Positions 1 to 31,679 of a stretch of 64,000 nt of DNA are shown here, piece after piece. How positions within the stretch are numbered: position 1 is the stretch's first letter; each line of letters opens with the position of its first letter. The notes beneath the pieces are model-generated. The model was not told where the DNA came from. It did no database searches and was given only the letters and a program-made list of their open reading frames with translations. Made by a program: the position numbers and the translations under genes. This DNA comes from Sipunculus nudus (taxonomy: Eukaryota; Annelida; Sipuncula; Golfingiida; Sipunculidae), in contig CM049315.1 in assembly GCA_026874595.1 (NCBI GenBank), positions 4,712,664 to 4,776,663 on the forward strand. The letters run 5' to 3'.

Positions 1-609
1 AGTTTTACCCATGTCCGTCATTCCGAAATCAAACAGTTGTATGGACTTTTTTTTGCAATGCCTGCAGATATTGGCCTGATTTTTGGTGTGTGAGCAGATA
101 CTGACCAGTTACAGATCGAGTTCGCGTTTCGTCCCGGTTGACCTATTTTTGACCGTTTTACGGCTCCTAAACTTAGAAAATTTCATGAAAAATAGAAATT
201 TTCATGACAAATACACATGTACGGACTTTTTTTCGCAATGCCTGCAGATATTGGCCTGATTTTTGGTGTGTGGGCAGATAATGACCATCTACTGATCAAG
301 TTCTTGTTTTGTCCCAGTTGACCTACTTTTGACCTTGACTGCTCCTGAATATAGAAAGTTTCATGAAAAATAGAAATTTTCATAACAAATGCATATGTAC
401 AGACTTTTTTCCGCAATGCCTGCAGATACCACCCTGATTTTTTATGTGTGGCCAGATAATGACCAGTTACAGATCGAGTTAGCGTTTCGTCCCTGTTGAC
501 CTACTTTTGACCATACGACACCTCCTGAACTTAAAAAATTTTACAAAATTTAACAAATGTTTCTAATTTGCCCAAGGCGGGGGCATTCGTGTCGTTCCGA
601 CACATCTAG
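1..609 (+). mobile_element. 3' portion of a Helitron-like element containing about three 180-bp direct repeats
   Basis: Three degenerate copies of a roughly 180-bp unit start near 36, 215 and 394. Each opens with a TGTACGGACTTTTTT-like string, then TGCAATGCCTGCAGATA, then GTTGACCTACTTTTGACC. The block ends in a hairpin, GTGTCG (589-594), loop TTC, CGACAC (598-603), followed two bases later by CTAG (606-609) and then T. A short hairpin close to CTRR with a T outside the element is the textbook 3' end of a Helitron. The next base starts sequence shared with the element at 15,813, so this element appears to have inserted into, and cut off, that other repeat. The 5' end is outside the window. No Rep/helicase coding is visible, so it would be non-autonomous. 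Classification is inferred from the terminus only. Confidence 0.5.
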
Positions 610-2833
610 TTTAAAAAATCAGGAAATATATTTACTCACCTAACATGAGAATTGCTGAACCTAGAGATTTTTTTTCAGGAATATAACTTTATTTAATCAA
701 GATTCAGTTGTTTACCCAAAATTAGATCTGAATTTTGCAAATTTTTCAAGTTATTAGCATAAATAAAAAATCAATACCTTAAATTTTGTCCAACTTTGGC
801 ACTGTTGATTTAATTTTCACAGCATATATACATAAGGATTTAATTTTTTTTAAATCTGAAATTTCAAAGAAATTGATTATAAAGAATAGCTTTTAGTCAT
901 GTTTTCATACACCATGTCAAGTGTTGTTTACATCTAGCCCACCTAGTAGTACAGCCTTCACTTGCATTATGTAACCCACCCCAGGCTTGCCTTGGGTCAG
1001 CTTGGCCACTACCAGCAGGCTTCCCCTCTTGCTCTGCCCTGCACACCCCCCCCCCCCCCCAGATGGTGCATAAACTAGATGAATGTTATTATTTTCTGTA
1101 TTTGATTCATTCTTATTCTAGGCTATGCTACATTTTAGATTTTGTATTGTACCACCAGGGTTACAATGATTAAAGTGTACATTTAATTGTGTCCACAAAG
1201 TGGTGTATTGCTATGAAAGTGTGGATGTTCATGAGATAAGTAATTCCTTACTTCAGAAGAGTAAAAACTTCACCAGGTGTGAAATTGACTATTAATTCCA
1301 GTAATAAATTAAAACTGGGATAGTAATTAGCACAATGATATTGTTTGTCCCTCATTCAACCAACAGTGTGTATACTTTATTTGAAAAGATGTTTTATTTG
1401 ATCAAATTTACTGAATCTTTTATTTTTTATGGTGAATAAAATTAAGCATGTACTGAAAACTCCAATGTGCAAAACTTTTTAATAGTGATTCAAGGAAAAT
1501 TCTTGTAGATGCCATGTTGTGGCATTATTTTCTTTTAAATTTAGTTTAAACATTTATGATTTAAAAAAAATAAAATATATGTGTATGCATAATATGACCC
1601 AATATGAGCTACACTTTGGATATATGATGATTGCAACTTTTGCAACAATTCTAATATTTTAACTTATAGTTTCAGTTTTTTACTCTGTATATATAATGAT
1701 TGCAACTTTTGCAACAATTCTAATATTTTATCTTATATTTTCAGGTTTTTATATTAAAAATTTATAAAACCTGTAAGTAAAAAAATGATTCAGATAAAAA
1801 CTTCTTAATGGAAAAAGTGGATATGCTTAAAAAAATAGGATTATATATAAACTTAAATGCATTAGTTTAAACATATTTTATTGTAAATATGCGATTGGCA
1901 AACAGCAATACTGCTATGTAAATGCCTCTCGCAAACTTAAATGCATTATTCCCTTGAAAGTGAAATAAAGGTATTAGTCCATTCTGTCCACTTGCCTGTC
2001 CATCTGTAAATTTTCATATGCATCACAGTATCTCAAAACTTTTACTGTTTTTCTTCATGACAGTCTTGTCAGAGTATTAGTTTGCAATCATATATTTAGA
2101 ACTTTACTATAACCAAGTAGGAGGGCCCCTTTCCTCTTAGCTTTTCATATTCTTATATAAATGAAAAACATTACAATAGAATATTTCTACATCCACCTTC
2201 GTGCTGCCCTCACTTTTCCCTTCTCCGAAGCCCATCCCAAAGTCAGCCTCAGTAAGCAAGAACAAGATGAATCAGATATTTTCATACTTTAATATTTTGT
2301 ATAACTATTCGTCCATAGGTACCTATGTACATGCCAGAAATTATGTCAATATTGTGTAATATGTAGACATAGTGGGCATCACAATAATGTACCTTGTCAA
2401 GACTAAAGAGATATTGTGTCATACAGTCACAAATTCATAAATCATTTCATCAGCATAGTTAATCATAACATCATATCTGTCAAATTGAAAGCTTGCAGAC
2501 TACCATACACTTTAGATCCTTCAACAAATAGCCTTATCATCATTCTACTACTGCTTATTACTGCTGTCATTGCATTCATATTTGCTCAAATATCACCATT
2601 TTCAACCCCTCCTAAATAAATAAAAAATAAACCACTATATTTGACTCTATTAATCCATCAGTCAGGTAATTTCATTTATCATTTACTCACATATTACATT
2701 ACATTCCTTTGTAATAGCTCAACATGTCCATGATATTCATAAGCTTTATTGACTTGATATAGTATCACAGTGGAGAAACATTTATAGTCCAATCACGATC
2801 AGCTGAGCGCCGTGACCCATGGGTCCCTTGTTT
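610..2833 (+). mobile_element. Interspersed family 1, copy 1 (right two thirds, left end missing)
   Basis: This stretch is nearly collinear with 15,813-18,415, with only scattered substitutions and small indels, for example the shared TTACTCACC...ATGAGAATTGCTGAACC and the pair of GATTGCAACTTTTGCAACAA repeats. Its right end carries TCAGCTGAGC (2799-2808), the perfect palindrome GACCCATGGGTC (2814-2825) and CCTTGTTT. The left third, present in the other copy, is missing where the Helitron-like end at 609 abuts. Homopolymers, including a C-run near 1047-1061, differ between copies. A 67-codon open frame at 2416-2619 recurs in the other copy, but it only reflects nucleotide identity. It lies in the intron upstream of the first visible ISWI exon. 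Confidence 0.75.
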
Positions 2834-3246
2834 CATAGGATGGGAACATTTCTAATCTGAATTCATAAAATGGAGCCTAGAGAGATGTAGCTATTTTTTT
2901 AAAGTATTTTTCATGAACTTCTGTTTTAGCAATAAATATGATAAAACCTCATTACCTAATAGTAAGAAAACACATAAATGTAAGCAAATTTTCCGGAAAA
3001 AGTTATTTAACTAAAAGTTAAATGACTGTTCAAACACTATACTTAGTTTAGTTTTCTGCTGTTCACAATACAGACAGATATTGTATGCATAAATATACAA
3101 ACCCAATCAACCTTTCACAAACTGCTAAGAAATTGATCAGTTTTCAGAATGTATCTAACAAATACAAATAAGTTGATTATGCTTATAGCATCTGTTGAAA
3201 TAAGCTACAGGCTTCAGATATGGAATATAAATGACCTTTCTTTCAG
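2834..3246. other. End of upstream intron; no further feature seen
   Basis: This is AT-rich unique-looking sequence between the repeat end and the first exon. It ends in a pyrimidine tract and acceptor (CCTTTCTTTCAG, 3235-3246). No upstream ISWI exon is present in 1-3246, so the intron is longer than 3.2 kb and the 5' exons are off-window. Confidence 0.6.
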
Positions 3247-21497
<18,251 letters not shown>

Positions 21498-22310
21498 GAA
21501 AATTGTTTAAAAAAGTGTACAAAGACTCTTATTTATTGTCTAACAGGGAAGAGAGACAGCTGTCAGTCGACGCGGTGGCCACCAGGTCTAGGATGAAATG
21601 ACCAAAAACGTTTCAAGTGCAAACATTGTAACGGTGGCATTATTAGGATCCAGTGTTATGCTGATTCTCTCTTGATGTAGTACAATATCTACCAGTTGTG
21701 TTCGTGGATGCCAGATCACTATGGTGACAGATGTGATGGTAAAAGGCAGAACATGAGGATATAATTATAGGCTTCTGCAGTTTAACTTCTGGCATAAGAA
21801 TCAGTTGGCTGCATCTGATAAAGTTGTTGGAGTGTCTTGAATGTGAGCTGTGTGCGAGAGTATCACTGAGTGCAAGTGTCATCTTCATGTTATTTCCCTG
21901 TTCTTTTGTCCTGTGTGGCAGGTATGGGAGACTCTACATTGTCCATGGCAGAATTCTATAAATTACGGAACTTCCTTATGGTAACTTGTTTAAATTAAGC
22001 TTTTGTACAAGTGTATATTTTTCTTGTTCATGAACAATGAAAATTGTTCAACAGAAGTGGCAAAGAACTGAACTCTTCAGCACTTTTGATCAGATTTGAG
22101 GTGGATAGGGAGATTTTAAGGACATACCTTGTTCATGTATTGGCGATCAGAATACTCTCTTGAGAAAAAAAAACATGTTTATCTTCATATGGTCCTCTTG
22201 CTTTTCAGCCTTAGGTCGTTTACTTGTCATCTATCATTTATTAGTTATTTGTATACATTGTCATGCGTACAGTTTCTACCTGTAATAAATGTAGTAAAAA
22301 TCTTTGGTGT
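21498..22310 (+). other. ISWI 3' untranslated region (probable extent)
   Basis: This follows the stop codon with no further coding signal. The extent is inferred from the AATAAA at 22284-22289 and the GT-rich stretch after it (GGTGTATCCC, TTTGTTTTGAGG, GTGTGG). Confidence 0.55.
22284..22289 (+). promoter_or_regulatory. Candidate poly(A) signal of the ISWI gene
   Basis: Canonical AATAAA 790 bp after the stop, with a GT-rich downstream element 20-60 bp later. A second AATAAA at 22491-22496 is an alternative. Confidence 0.55.
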
Positions 22311-25096
22311 ATCCCATTTGTTTTGAGGAAGTGTGGTAAGTCAGGTATGCTGATATTTAAATGCTGCGTTTATAGAATTTCCAGAATATAAATTGCACTA
22401 TAAAATTTATTTCAATCAGCTGCTAGATACAAGTAACCTAGTTACAAGGTTTAGTCTGCAGATCAGAAGTAACCTAAATCTCAATTCTCCAATAAAACAC
22501 AAGTTTAATCATTCCGATTAACGTTACAGGCATCCCACATGATCCTAGGTCTGTGCAGGAATCTGTCACAAACCAAGTCTGTGAATTTAGTTTACTGTAA
22601 ATGTGTTTAATGGAAAAAAATCATTCTCATGGTGGTATTCTGGGTTCTGCTCCACCATATATAGTTATTTTAACAAAACCTGAAGGGGACAATAAACATG
22701 ATTATTAACATACATTATCCGTGAGAGTACAAGTATATGCCATGGGGCACATGAATTTCTAACTGCAGCTTAGTATACTGTATTAACAGTTACATATCTA
22801 AAATATTGTATATCATAAAACTTGAGTGATGAATATATTTAAATGACACAATTTATCAGTGATATACTGTCAGATTTCTCTATCTTTGGTACGTATGGTC
22901 CTTCCACTAAAGGTCCAAAACCGCGGTAGCATTGGGCTAACACGGGTGTCTAAGTCACCAGAATTCTACATCCAACCCAGGACAACTATTTGTATGAGAG
23001 TGACGGAACAACTGACCCTATATAACCAACGCCAGTTTTAATAAAAAAAATGTTTAAATCCCGGCATATCTCTCAAGTTGTAACACGCTTTTCCAGGCTT
23101 TATGATACACTGATAGGTCGGTGTTAGCATGTTACTGAAATAATGTTCTGTTTTGACACGTAGCAATATTTACAATGTGGACAAGTTGATACACAGGTCA
23201 CGACTGAAGAGAGTAGAGCCCGTAGAGGTCACAGTTATTCAAAAGTGTGAGCTTTATAAGTAAAAACCTATTGAACATATTCCTTTTATAATATGCACGT
23301 GCAATGCAGCATAAAAATGGACATAGGATGACCTTCACTGTGAGAGTGGCCTTGACCTTAATATTTCCATATTTGGAAAAAAAATACATTATTTACTTCA
23401 AATAGTTGGATGTATTTATCTGAAAATGAAAGATGTCAGATGGTAAATTATTGAATTAGTTCGAAAACCAATGACCAATATCTAATATACAAAATGTTTC
23501 AACCAATTTGTCTGAAATATTTGAAAATTTTTTTTACCTTGACCTTGATCTTCACGGTCAAATCTGCGGAAATATAGGAGTTTGTTAACCCATATAAAGA
23601 AGTGCACATTTATCCCAAAATCTGACACAAATTGTTTCCAGTAAGATGTCGGATATAATGAGAAACTTGACCTTTTGTTTTCAAGGTCAGATCTGTCGAA
23701 GTATTGGATTTTTGTGAACCCTATGACTTTTTAATTCTGCATATTTTATCCTCTAATTTGATACACTAGTTGTTTCTTCCAAGAACTTTGACATGTTTGA
23801 AAACTGGTAACCTTTACCTTAGGCTTCAATCTGTAATCAGCGAAAACTTTTTATGGTGAATCTTTAAATCTAGAGGTACTGCATATTTTTAATCAATTGT
23901 GTTACACATATTGTTTCATCAAAGTTGAAGGACAAGTTGAAAAATGGAAACCTTGACTCTAGTGACCTCTAGTGAAAAGTTTCAATATATGAGGCAGAAG
24001 AAGAGACCCTATTTTAAAGGGGAGATACTACGGCATCTCCGAATCCAGAAATGTCTAGTTTGCTACTGAAAACTGTCACATATAATTACACATTTAAAAA
24101 AATAAAATTAAATCTTCAATAAAAAATCATGACCTTATTGGATCCGATTTAGCCAAACCACTTTGGCTTGATTCACATGCTTCTGATTTATAATCTTGCG
24201 GACCAAGTTTCAGACATTTTTCTTACTGACGACTCGCCCCCTCTCGAAAAAAGTTTACATAAAACAACTGCATGGGCACTGTCGTGGGAAGAACAAAAAA
24301 AAAGTATGTTTCTCACCCTTATTGTTTGACAGAATGAATAAACCAAATTTCCATAATAACGAATTTTACAATATTTGTCTTACGGTACTAAAAAAGGAAC
24401 AGATATATCAGAAAATGCCAGATGGGTTGTCATGAAATAATTTATTTTGTTGATTCTGTAGAAAATTTACTACAGGCCAAGACTGATTTATATAATGATG
24501 CATATTACTTGTATTGATAAGAATGACAGATAACCACCATCGAACGTGTCTTGTATTTTGTTACATTTTACTTCTGTTTTCAGCTCAGCTGACTGTAAGT
24601 CATTTGAACTTAAGCGTTGGCAACCGTAAGCACTGTTATTTTATTTTTCATATGAAGAACAATTATGGACTTAAGCTTTTAAAGTCTGATATTTGAAATC
24701 GATTAATCGAAAATTGTTGCTCTTCTTCAATATTTTAGAAGATCATGACAAATAAATAACTGTTCTTTACATCGGGGCAGGTTACTGCAGAGCTGATGTG
24801 GCCAGCTATGCATCCAGTAACCACAGAAAAGCCCCCTCCTCCAGTTAATAGGTTTCATAAGATGCATCTCATTATTTCACAATTTATTTCACATATAAAT
24901 TTTGGCAGACTGTTGATACATTTTTTAATTATCTTTATAAAAAATAAATGTTTAGGTCTTGAATTCTAAGCTCTACATATGCGAATTATAATGAATGATT
25001 AAATTGTTTAAATAATTAAAATGTGATACAATTTTAGGACGTAACACAAGTACTCATTTTTAGATATTATGACACCTTGTCACTAAGATTAGTGTT
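22311..25096. other. Intergenic, no gene seen
   Basis: AT-rich sequence. Between 23,520 and 24,000 there are degenerate repeats of the type CCTTGACCTTGATCTTCACG / TTTTCAAGGTCAGATCTG. A solo family-1-like left end (TTTTCAGCTCAGCTGACTGT) lies at 24,578-24,597. I see no exon-like open frames. Confidence 0.5.
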
Positions 25097-27899
25097 TTTA
25101 GCGAACCTGTGAGCTTATGCGATGGTATGGCGTCGTCCGGCGTCCGTCCTCTTTCGTCCGTCGTCTGTACGTTAACCCATACTATCTTGAAAACGGCAAG
25201 AGTAAGAATCACGAAATTTTATGCATAAAATAGTCATCTAAAAAACTCATCGGATTTTGCTTATTTTTTGGCTAACTGCATTTTCTTAGATTTTATAGGG
25301 AAAAAGCTAAAAAAGCTTTAAAAATCTTCTTCTCCGAAACGGTTCAACCAAATTGTCCAATATTTCACAGAAACTATTCCTGGAACAATCTTTCTCAAGT
25401 TTGTTCGAATTGTTTAAGTTCGGGGATTTTTTGCCGAGTTACAGGAAGTTTAACTTAGTCATCTGTCCAAAAAAGCATACTAAAATTACAATCTCAGAAA
25501 CGGCTGGAGCTATCATCACCAAATTTTATGCCAGTGTTGGTCACATGAATCATATCTGAAATTGAGGTATTGGCGGCAACTTATTCATCTGTCCAAGAAA
25601 AGCATACTAAAATTACAATCTCAGAAACGGCTGGAGCTATCATCACCAAATTTTATGCTAGTGTTGGTCACATGAATCATATCTGAAATTGAGGTATTGC
25701 ATCGGCCTTTTTTCTACGGGGTCATCAGTGCCCGTATCATACTGACGGCTACAAAAAAAACTTCTTCTCTGAAACCATATGGCCAAATTATTTAATATCG
25801 CACAGAATTGACCCTAGGGTACTACTTTCTGAAGTTTGTTTAAATGGTCTTAGTTCAGTCAATTTTGTCTGAGTTATAAGTTATAAGAAGCTGAATTTAG
25901 TCCTATGCCGTAAAAGCCCATTTTAGCTCAGTGGCTACAAAGATCTCAAAAACTACTGGGCCATTATTCTTAAATCTCACACATTAATTATCCTTAGATG
26001 TTGATAATTCAAGTTTGTTCAAATGGTTTTGGTTCAGTGATTTTTGACTGAGTTATGGGAAGCTTAACTTAGCCATTTTGCTGTATTTTCCCATATGAGT
26101 TTTAACCTGTAAAATGTTTTTTGACTGACGCCACTGAGGCCAGTTTGTTTAATTTTTTTACAAGAATAATCTGAATAATTCTTATAACAAGTGTCCTTTA
26201 TGGTTCCGAAGAAATTTTGGCTGAATTATAAAGATTGAATTGAGTCATTTTACCATATATGTTAGCTGTGTAAAGCAGATACATCTAGCCTGGCACCAGT
26301 TTATCAGCATCTGTTACATCATGCCTCTAGGCATTTAGATTTCAGGTTATCTATGGTTAATATTGACAAGAATGTTTTTTAAGAGCTTTTAAAAAATGTA
26401 GATTTATGATTTTAGATGTTCCTCATGCCAGGCAATGTTTACAATCACAGGTATACAACTCTCTGTGGGTATATAAAGACGGCTGTACATGGATTATAAA
26501 TTATTGGTATCTATACTGAATATACTGAACTTAATTCAAGGGTTTTGCCATCAGTGAGATGTATCTGCATTATAATTTTGCATTCAATATGCATCTGTAG
26601 TAATATTTAGCGAATCTGTGAGCCAAGGCGATGGTGTGGCGGCGTCCGTCGTCTGTACGTTAAACCATACTATTTCGAAAACGACTGGAGCTAGCATCAT
26701 GAAATTTAATGCATAAAATTAGCCATCTGAAAAACTTTGCATTTTCTTAGATTTTACAGAGAAAGCTAAAAAAACTTTAAAAATCTTCTCCTCCGAAACG
26801 GTTAAGCCAAATTGTTCAATATTTCACAGAAATAATCTTTTATACTATCTCTCTCAAGTTTGTTCGAATGGTTCAATGTCCATGAATTTTGGCTGAGTTA
26901 CAGGAAGTTGAACTTAGTCATTTGTCCAAAAAAGCATACTTAAATGACAGTCTGAAAAACGGACGGAGCTATCATAACCAAATTATATGCCAGTGTTGGT
27001 CACATGAGTCATACATGAAATTCAGTTATTGGTGGCGCCACCTGCATTGGCCTTTTTTTGTACGGGGGTCATAGGTCATCTGTACATTAACCCAAAATAT
27101 CTCAGGAATAGCAGGAGCTACCATCCCCAGATTGCAGGCAATAATCTGCCACATATCAAATGTTGTCGGATTCAGCTTATTTTTTTTTTTGCTATCTGCA
27201 AAGATTTTATAGGGAAAAAAGCTGAAAAAATTAAAAGTCTTCTTCTTGTAAACGGTCCAGCCAAATTGTTCAATATTTAACAGAAATGATCCCAGAGGCA
27301 AGCCCTCTCAAGTTTGTTCAAATGGTTTGCATTTGATAAATTTTATTGAAGTTACATGAATTTGAACAGTCATTTGGCCAAGTAAGCATACTGACATAGT
27401 AACCTCAAAAATGGCAGAAGCTAGCATTACCAAGTATTGTGTTAATGATGGTCACATGACTCATATTTGAAGTTGGAGTTTTTGTGGTGCCACCTACATT
27501 GACCTGTTTTTTATGGGCAAAAACCTCATAATTTTAGCCTCTTTTCTTATCAGAAAAGCTTATTTGGTCTTATGGCCATTATTATGTCTATTTCAAACTG
27601 AGGACCGCAAAACTGTTCTTCTACAAAATTATTGTTTCAAATCATAACTTCTGTAACATTGCACAAACATTATTCTTAGGTGGCCCTTGTTCAAGTTCAC
27701 TTGAATGATTTTTGGCAGAATTATTGGACCTTTAACAATGAAAGGACTGCATCTTTTATTATTCTAGACATTTTGATAAAAAGTTTTTGAATATGTCAGC
27801 TTGAAAAAAAAAGCATTTTAACCAAAGTCTTTCAGTATGTGTAAACAGATTTACCAACAGGCCAAGATTTTGTCTGTATCTTTAAATAGGTTGAGAAAC

Positions 27900-28440
27900 T
27901 GCTAACTGTTTCAGATTTGGCAACAGATCAAGAGTTCATTCAGCCAGATATAGGTCAAGAGTTCAATCAGTGCAGCCAAGCTCAAGGCATGTGATCAGCT
28001 CACGGGTGACATGTGAACACCTCATGGGCACCATGTGATCACTTCATGGGTGTCATGCCTCAGGACAGGGCCCCTGCATGAGCTCATGCAATGGTGTGGC
28101 TACTATTTCATATTTGGCAACAGGCTAGAGGTCAGTCTGGATCTATTTATAGCCTTGGCAGACTGCAAACTGTATCAGATTAGGCAACAGGTCAAGAGTT
28201 CACTCAGTGCAACCGGGTATGAGTCAGGAGTTCACTCAGTGCAGTAGCTGCATTCTGTTTATAGCGTTGGCAGACTGCATACTGCATCAGATTTGGCACC
28301 AATGTTTAGCCTAGATCTATTTATAGCTTTGGCAGACTGCGAAACTATGTCAGATTATGCAACAGGTCAAGAGTTCACTCAGTCTAGCCAGGTGCAGGTC
28401 ATGAGTTCACTCAGAGCAGTAGCCTGAGCCAGCAAATTTG
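27900..28440 (+). repeat. Degenerate tandem repeats with GAGTTCACTCAGTGCAG motif
   Basis: The phrases CAACAGGTCAAGAGTTCACT, CAGTGCAGTAGC and TATTTATAGC(C/T)TTGGCAGACTG recur four or more times at roughly 100-190 bp spacing. Units are irregular, so copy number is approximate. Confidence 0.6.
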
Positions 28441-28774
28441 TCACAGTTAACTCGGGCAACTGCCTTTCTCACCTAAGCCTGGTCAGCCCCATGCATTAGA
28501 CTCAAGGTAAGTTTGATGTATTGGCCTGATATTTTGACCTGTCTATGTGTCATTGATGTCTTTCTCGTTCACACGACAAGTGTCGCCACCTACAATGACT
28601 TTTGCACAGTGTATGCTTATTTCTACAGAGGAATTTGATATATCAGCCTGAAATTATATATATATACATATCGAATAGCTTTGTCGTATACAAGACTGGT
28701 GGTGTCACCTACAATAATTTTTGCACAGTGTGTGTCCCTGCTTATTTTCAGTAGGAGTTAGATATATAGATTAT

Positions 28775-29345
28775 GCATTGATCACAATGATTCTGTGCAT
28801 GAATATTGGTCATGGAGTGTTCCATCAGATCTTCCCCACCCGGTGGCGCCACCTGTATTTTTCCTAATTTTAAAATTTTTTTCTCTATTTTTGGTACCTT
28901 CAAAGAAGCTGTCATCTGTTAACAGGGCACAAATCGTAACCGCTGGACCTGGAATCTTCTCACTTGACATCAAGAGAGGTCCATGAAAAGTCTCAGTATA
29001 AACCTGAAATTAGGTCTCTGTTACCCATATCCTTTGAACTCTGGGGCTTTTATGTACCCCTCAGAATAATTAAACATTTGATACAAAAGCTCGAGTATCT
29101 GAATAACTAATGCATTGATCACCATGATTCTTTGTTTGAATATTGATCATGGAGTGTCTCATCAGATTCCGCAAACTGGATGCGCCACCTGTATATTTCT
29201 AATTTTTACGATTTTTTTCTGTATTTTTTAAACCTTCAAAGAAGCTGTTATCTGTTAACAGGGTACAAATCGTAAACACTGGACCTGGAATCTTCTAATT
29301 TGACATCAAAGGAGGTCCATGAAGGTCTCCATTGAAATCTGAAAT
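28775..29345 (+). repeat. Direct duplication, about 220-bp units offset by about 336 bp
   Basis: Both units share GCATTGATCAC(A/C)ATGATTCT, TCATGGAGTGT, a GCGCCACCTGTAT string, TTCAAAGAAGCTGT, ATCTGTTAACAGGG and GGACCTGGAATCTTCT. It lies within the family-2 composite. Confidence 0.75.
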
Positions 29346-31365
29346 TAGATCTCTGTTACCCATATCCTCCAAGCTATGGTTCTCGTAAGTACCCCCAGAA
29401 TAATTAAAAGTGTGATACAAAAACTCTGCATTAGTTTCCAGAGAACTCCTCTGAGACCCTTGGACCGATCTTTCCAAAACCAAGCATAGTTGTTCCTTCA
29501 CCTATGTTTTTTGCCTAACAAAGACAGTTGGCACAACAGCAATCCTTTCTGTGCAGTATCAATCTGGGTGTCTTTTAAATAACACCTACAATACTTTTTG
29601 CATAGTGTCCATCTGAGAATTTTTCATCTGCTCGTCTTTGTGGTTCTTCAATGTATTGCGTTGAAATTGTGCATGTTCATAGATCCTCAACACCTACATC
29701 TCGTAAACAAGACTGGTGGCACCGTCTGCAGTGGTTTTAGCGTGGCGTCCATCGATCAGTATATTTGCTTTTGGTGAAAATTGCTCATATCTCAGGAATG
29801 GTTCAAGATATTGGTCTGAAATTAGGCATGTCCATCCATCTTGGAAAGTTTTCTTGTAAACCAGACAGGTGGTGCTTCCTACTTTCCCAGTTCTGTAGAA
29901 TAAATAAATGCCCTTTTCTCAAGAGTGATTTGCCATATTGACCTGAAATGGTGCATATCCATAGATCTTGGACTCTTCCATCATGTACTCAAGACTGGTG
30001 GTGCCATCTGCAATAGTTTTCCTGTGGCATTTATCCATACATAAGGTTTGGGTGAAAATTGCTCATATCTCAGGAGTGGTTCAAGGTATTGGTCTGATAT
30101 TTGGCATGTCCGTCCATCTTGGAAAGTTTTCTCGTAAGACAGACAAGTGGCGCGACTTACCTTCCTGTTTTTGTAGAATAAATTAATGCTTTTTTCTCAG
30201 GACTGAAAATTGCTCATATCTTAGGAGTGGTTCAAGGTATTGGTCCGAAATTTGGCATGTCAATCTGTCTTGGAAAGTTTTCTCGTAAACCAGACATTTC
30301 TAAGGACTCTTCACAAAATTCATGATTGTTTGGCTTTGTTGTATACAAGACTGGTGGTGCCAGCTACAATCATTTTTGTGTTGTGTGCACCCATGTCAGA
30401 ATTTCAGCAGTGATGTTTGTGTAATTGTGTAATTGTTTCTTATTCAAAATGTTTAGTACTTGCATTGTTCATATACATGAGAAGTAATGGTCCTGCATTG
30501 AAGCATTATACCTGGTGTATATGCACAGGTTCGCATTAGGCCTGTAGGCCTTGTTTTTTGTATAAAGTTAAATGAGTGTTCTTCTAGCTATATTATAACT
30601 GTTCAGCTGTAGATTCTAGCAGGTTTAATCTTCCTACTGGTATATTATAGCCGTGAGAGCAGGTACATTTAGCCATTAATGTTTTAAATATGTTATCACT
30701 TAAATCTTTGTCTCCCTTTATTTTTTAAATGAAATCGTATTCCCTTAAAGAAAAGTTTGAGATAAAACTCGGTGTTTACTTTGTATCATTTTCATTCATA
30801 AAGCTGAATAAATAATATAAAATAAAAAAAATTCATGGAATCTGATATTTAGCTCATCTTACCATATGTTTAACCTTTTTTGTCAACTATTAACACATAT
30901 ATTTTGTGAATCAAATGTTTCATAATATACCGTACCTCTTAGGCCTTTTTTAATTATTGCTAATCAATTATTTCAGACCACAATTTTCATTTATTTTCAT
31001 TTATTTTATTTAATATCAATAATGCTATATATACCTATTTATGGTATTTTAACATGTATATAAAATTGAGTTTCTTCTGATTTGAAAATTAAAAATTTTA
31101 TTATTACAACTTTTTATTTCTGTTAATAAAATAAACATATTATTATACTTCAGTTCATCTCAACTTCTTATTCTATCGTTTACAGTTTTCCATACGTTCC
31201 CAGTTGATATCTTTACAAACATATTACAGTCACATATCTGAAATACTGATACTTTCACAAATATTTGATCATTAGAGGCTCCAGCATCTTACATGAACTG
31301 GTAGTCCTGTACGTACACAGTCAACACGACCGATAGGTTCTCATACAAGCATTCTCATAATCAAT

Positions 31366-31402
31366 GTCATCTGATCGCCGTGACCCACAGGTCCCTTGTT
31401 TG
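31366..31402 (+). mobile_element. Right-end fragment of interspersed family 1
   Basis: TCATCTGATCGCCGTGACCC then ACAGGTCCCTTGTTT matches the right ends at 2833 and 18415, with the palindrome degraded to GACCCACAGGTC. It could be the right end of a copy whose left end is at 24,578 and which was split by the family-2 element. Confidence 0.55.
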
Positions 31403-31679
31403 AGAATGACTGACTACTTTCTACAGCTAACGACTTGACACTTTGCAAAAGCACGTGTCGCAACATAACACCCAACAAGTTAAAACTCAATATGTTGACG
31501 GGCCATAATAAAGTCTTCTTAGAACCCGATACAAAATCACTGACCTGTCTGCGGTGTTATAGTCTGCGTGCACTCCATTCAACAATTGCTTTCAAAATTG
31601 TTTGCTACGTATTGACACCAACTAATTAGACTAGTTCCGAGTAATTAGAGTCGGGTATCACTGGTCGGACCAGGTTTGG

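Larger units (their letters stand above)
25097..30556 (+). mobile_element. Interspersed family 2 composite bounded by an 11-bp inverted repeat
   Basis: The left end is TTTTAGCGAACCTGTGAGC with GCGAACCTGTG at 25101-25111. The exact inverse CACAGGTTCGC is at 30524-30534, followed by the near-palindrome AGGCCTGTAGGCCT and TTGTTTTTT. A second left end, TTTAGCGAATCTGTGAGCC, lies at 26,606, so two nested or tandem copies may share one right end. The interior is built from duplications: 25,440-25,560 against 25,590-25,690, 28,775-28,990 against 29,110-29,330, three 'CTCATATCTCAGGA...GGTTCAAG' segments near 29,790, 30,060 and 30,207, and a GGCAACAGGTCAAGAGTTCA array at 27,910-28,440. No transposition protein is visible. 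Confidence 0.55.

Noticed and set aside
2416-2619. 67-codon hydrophobic frame, also found at 17997-18206
   Set aside because: Presence in both copies reflects overall nucleotide identity of the element; the C-terminal ends diverge by frameshift, arguing against selection.
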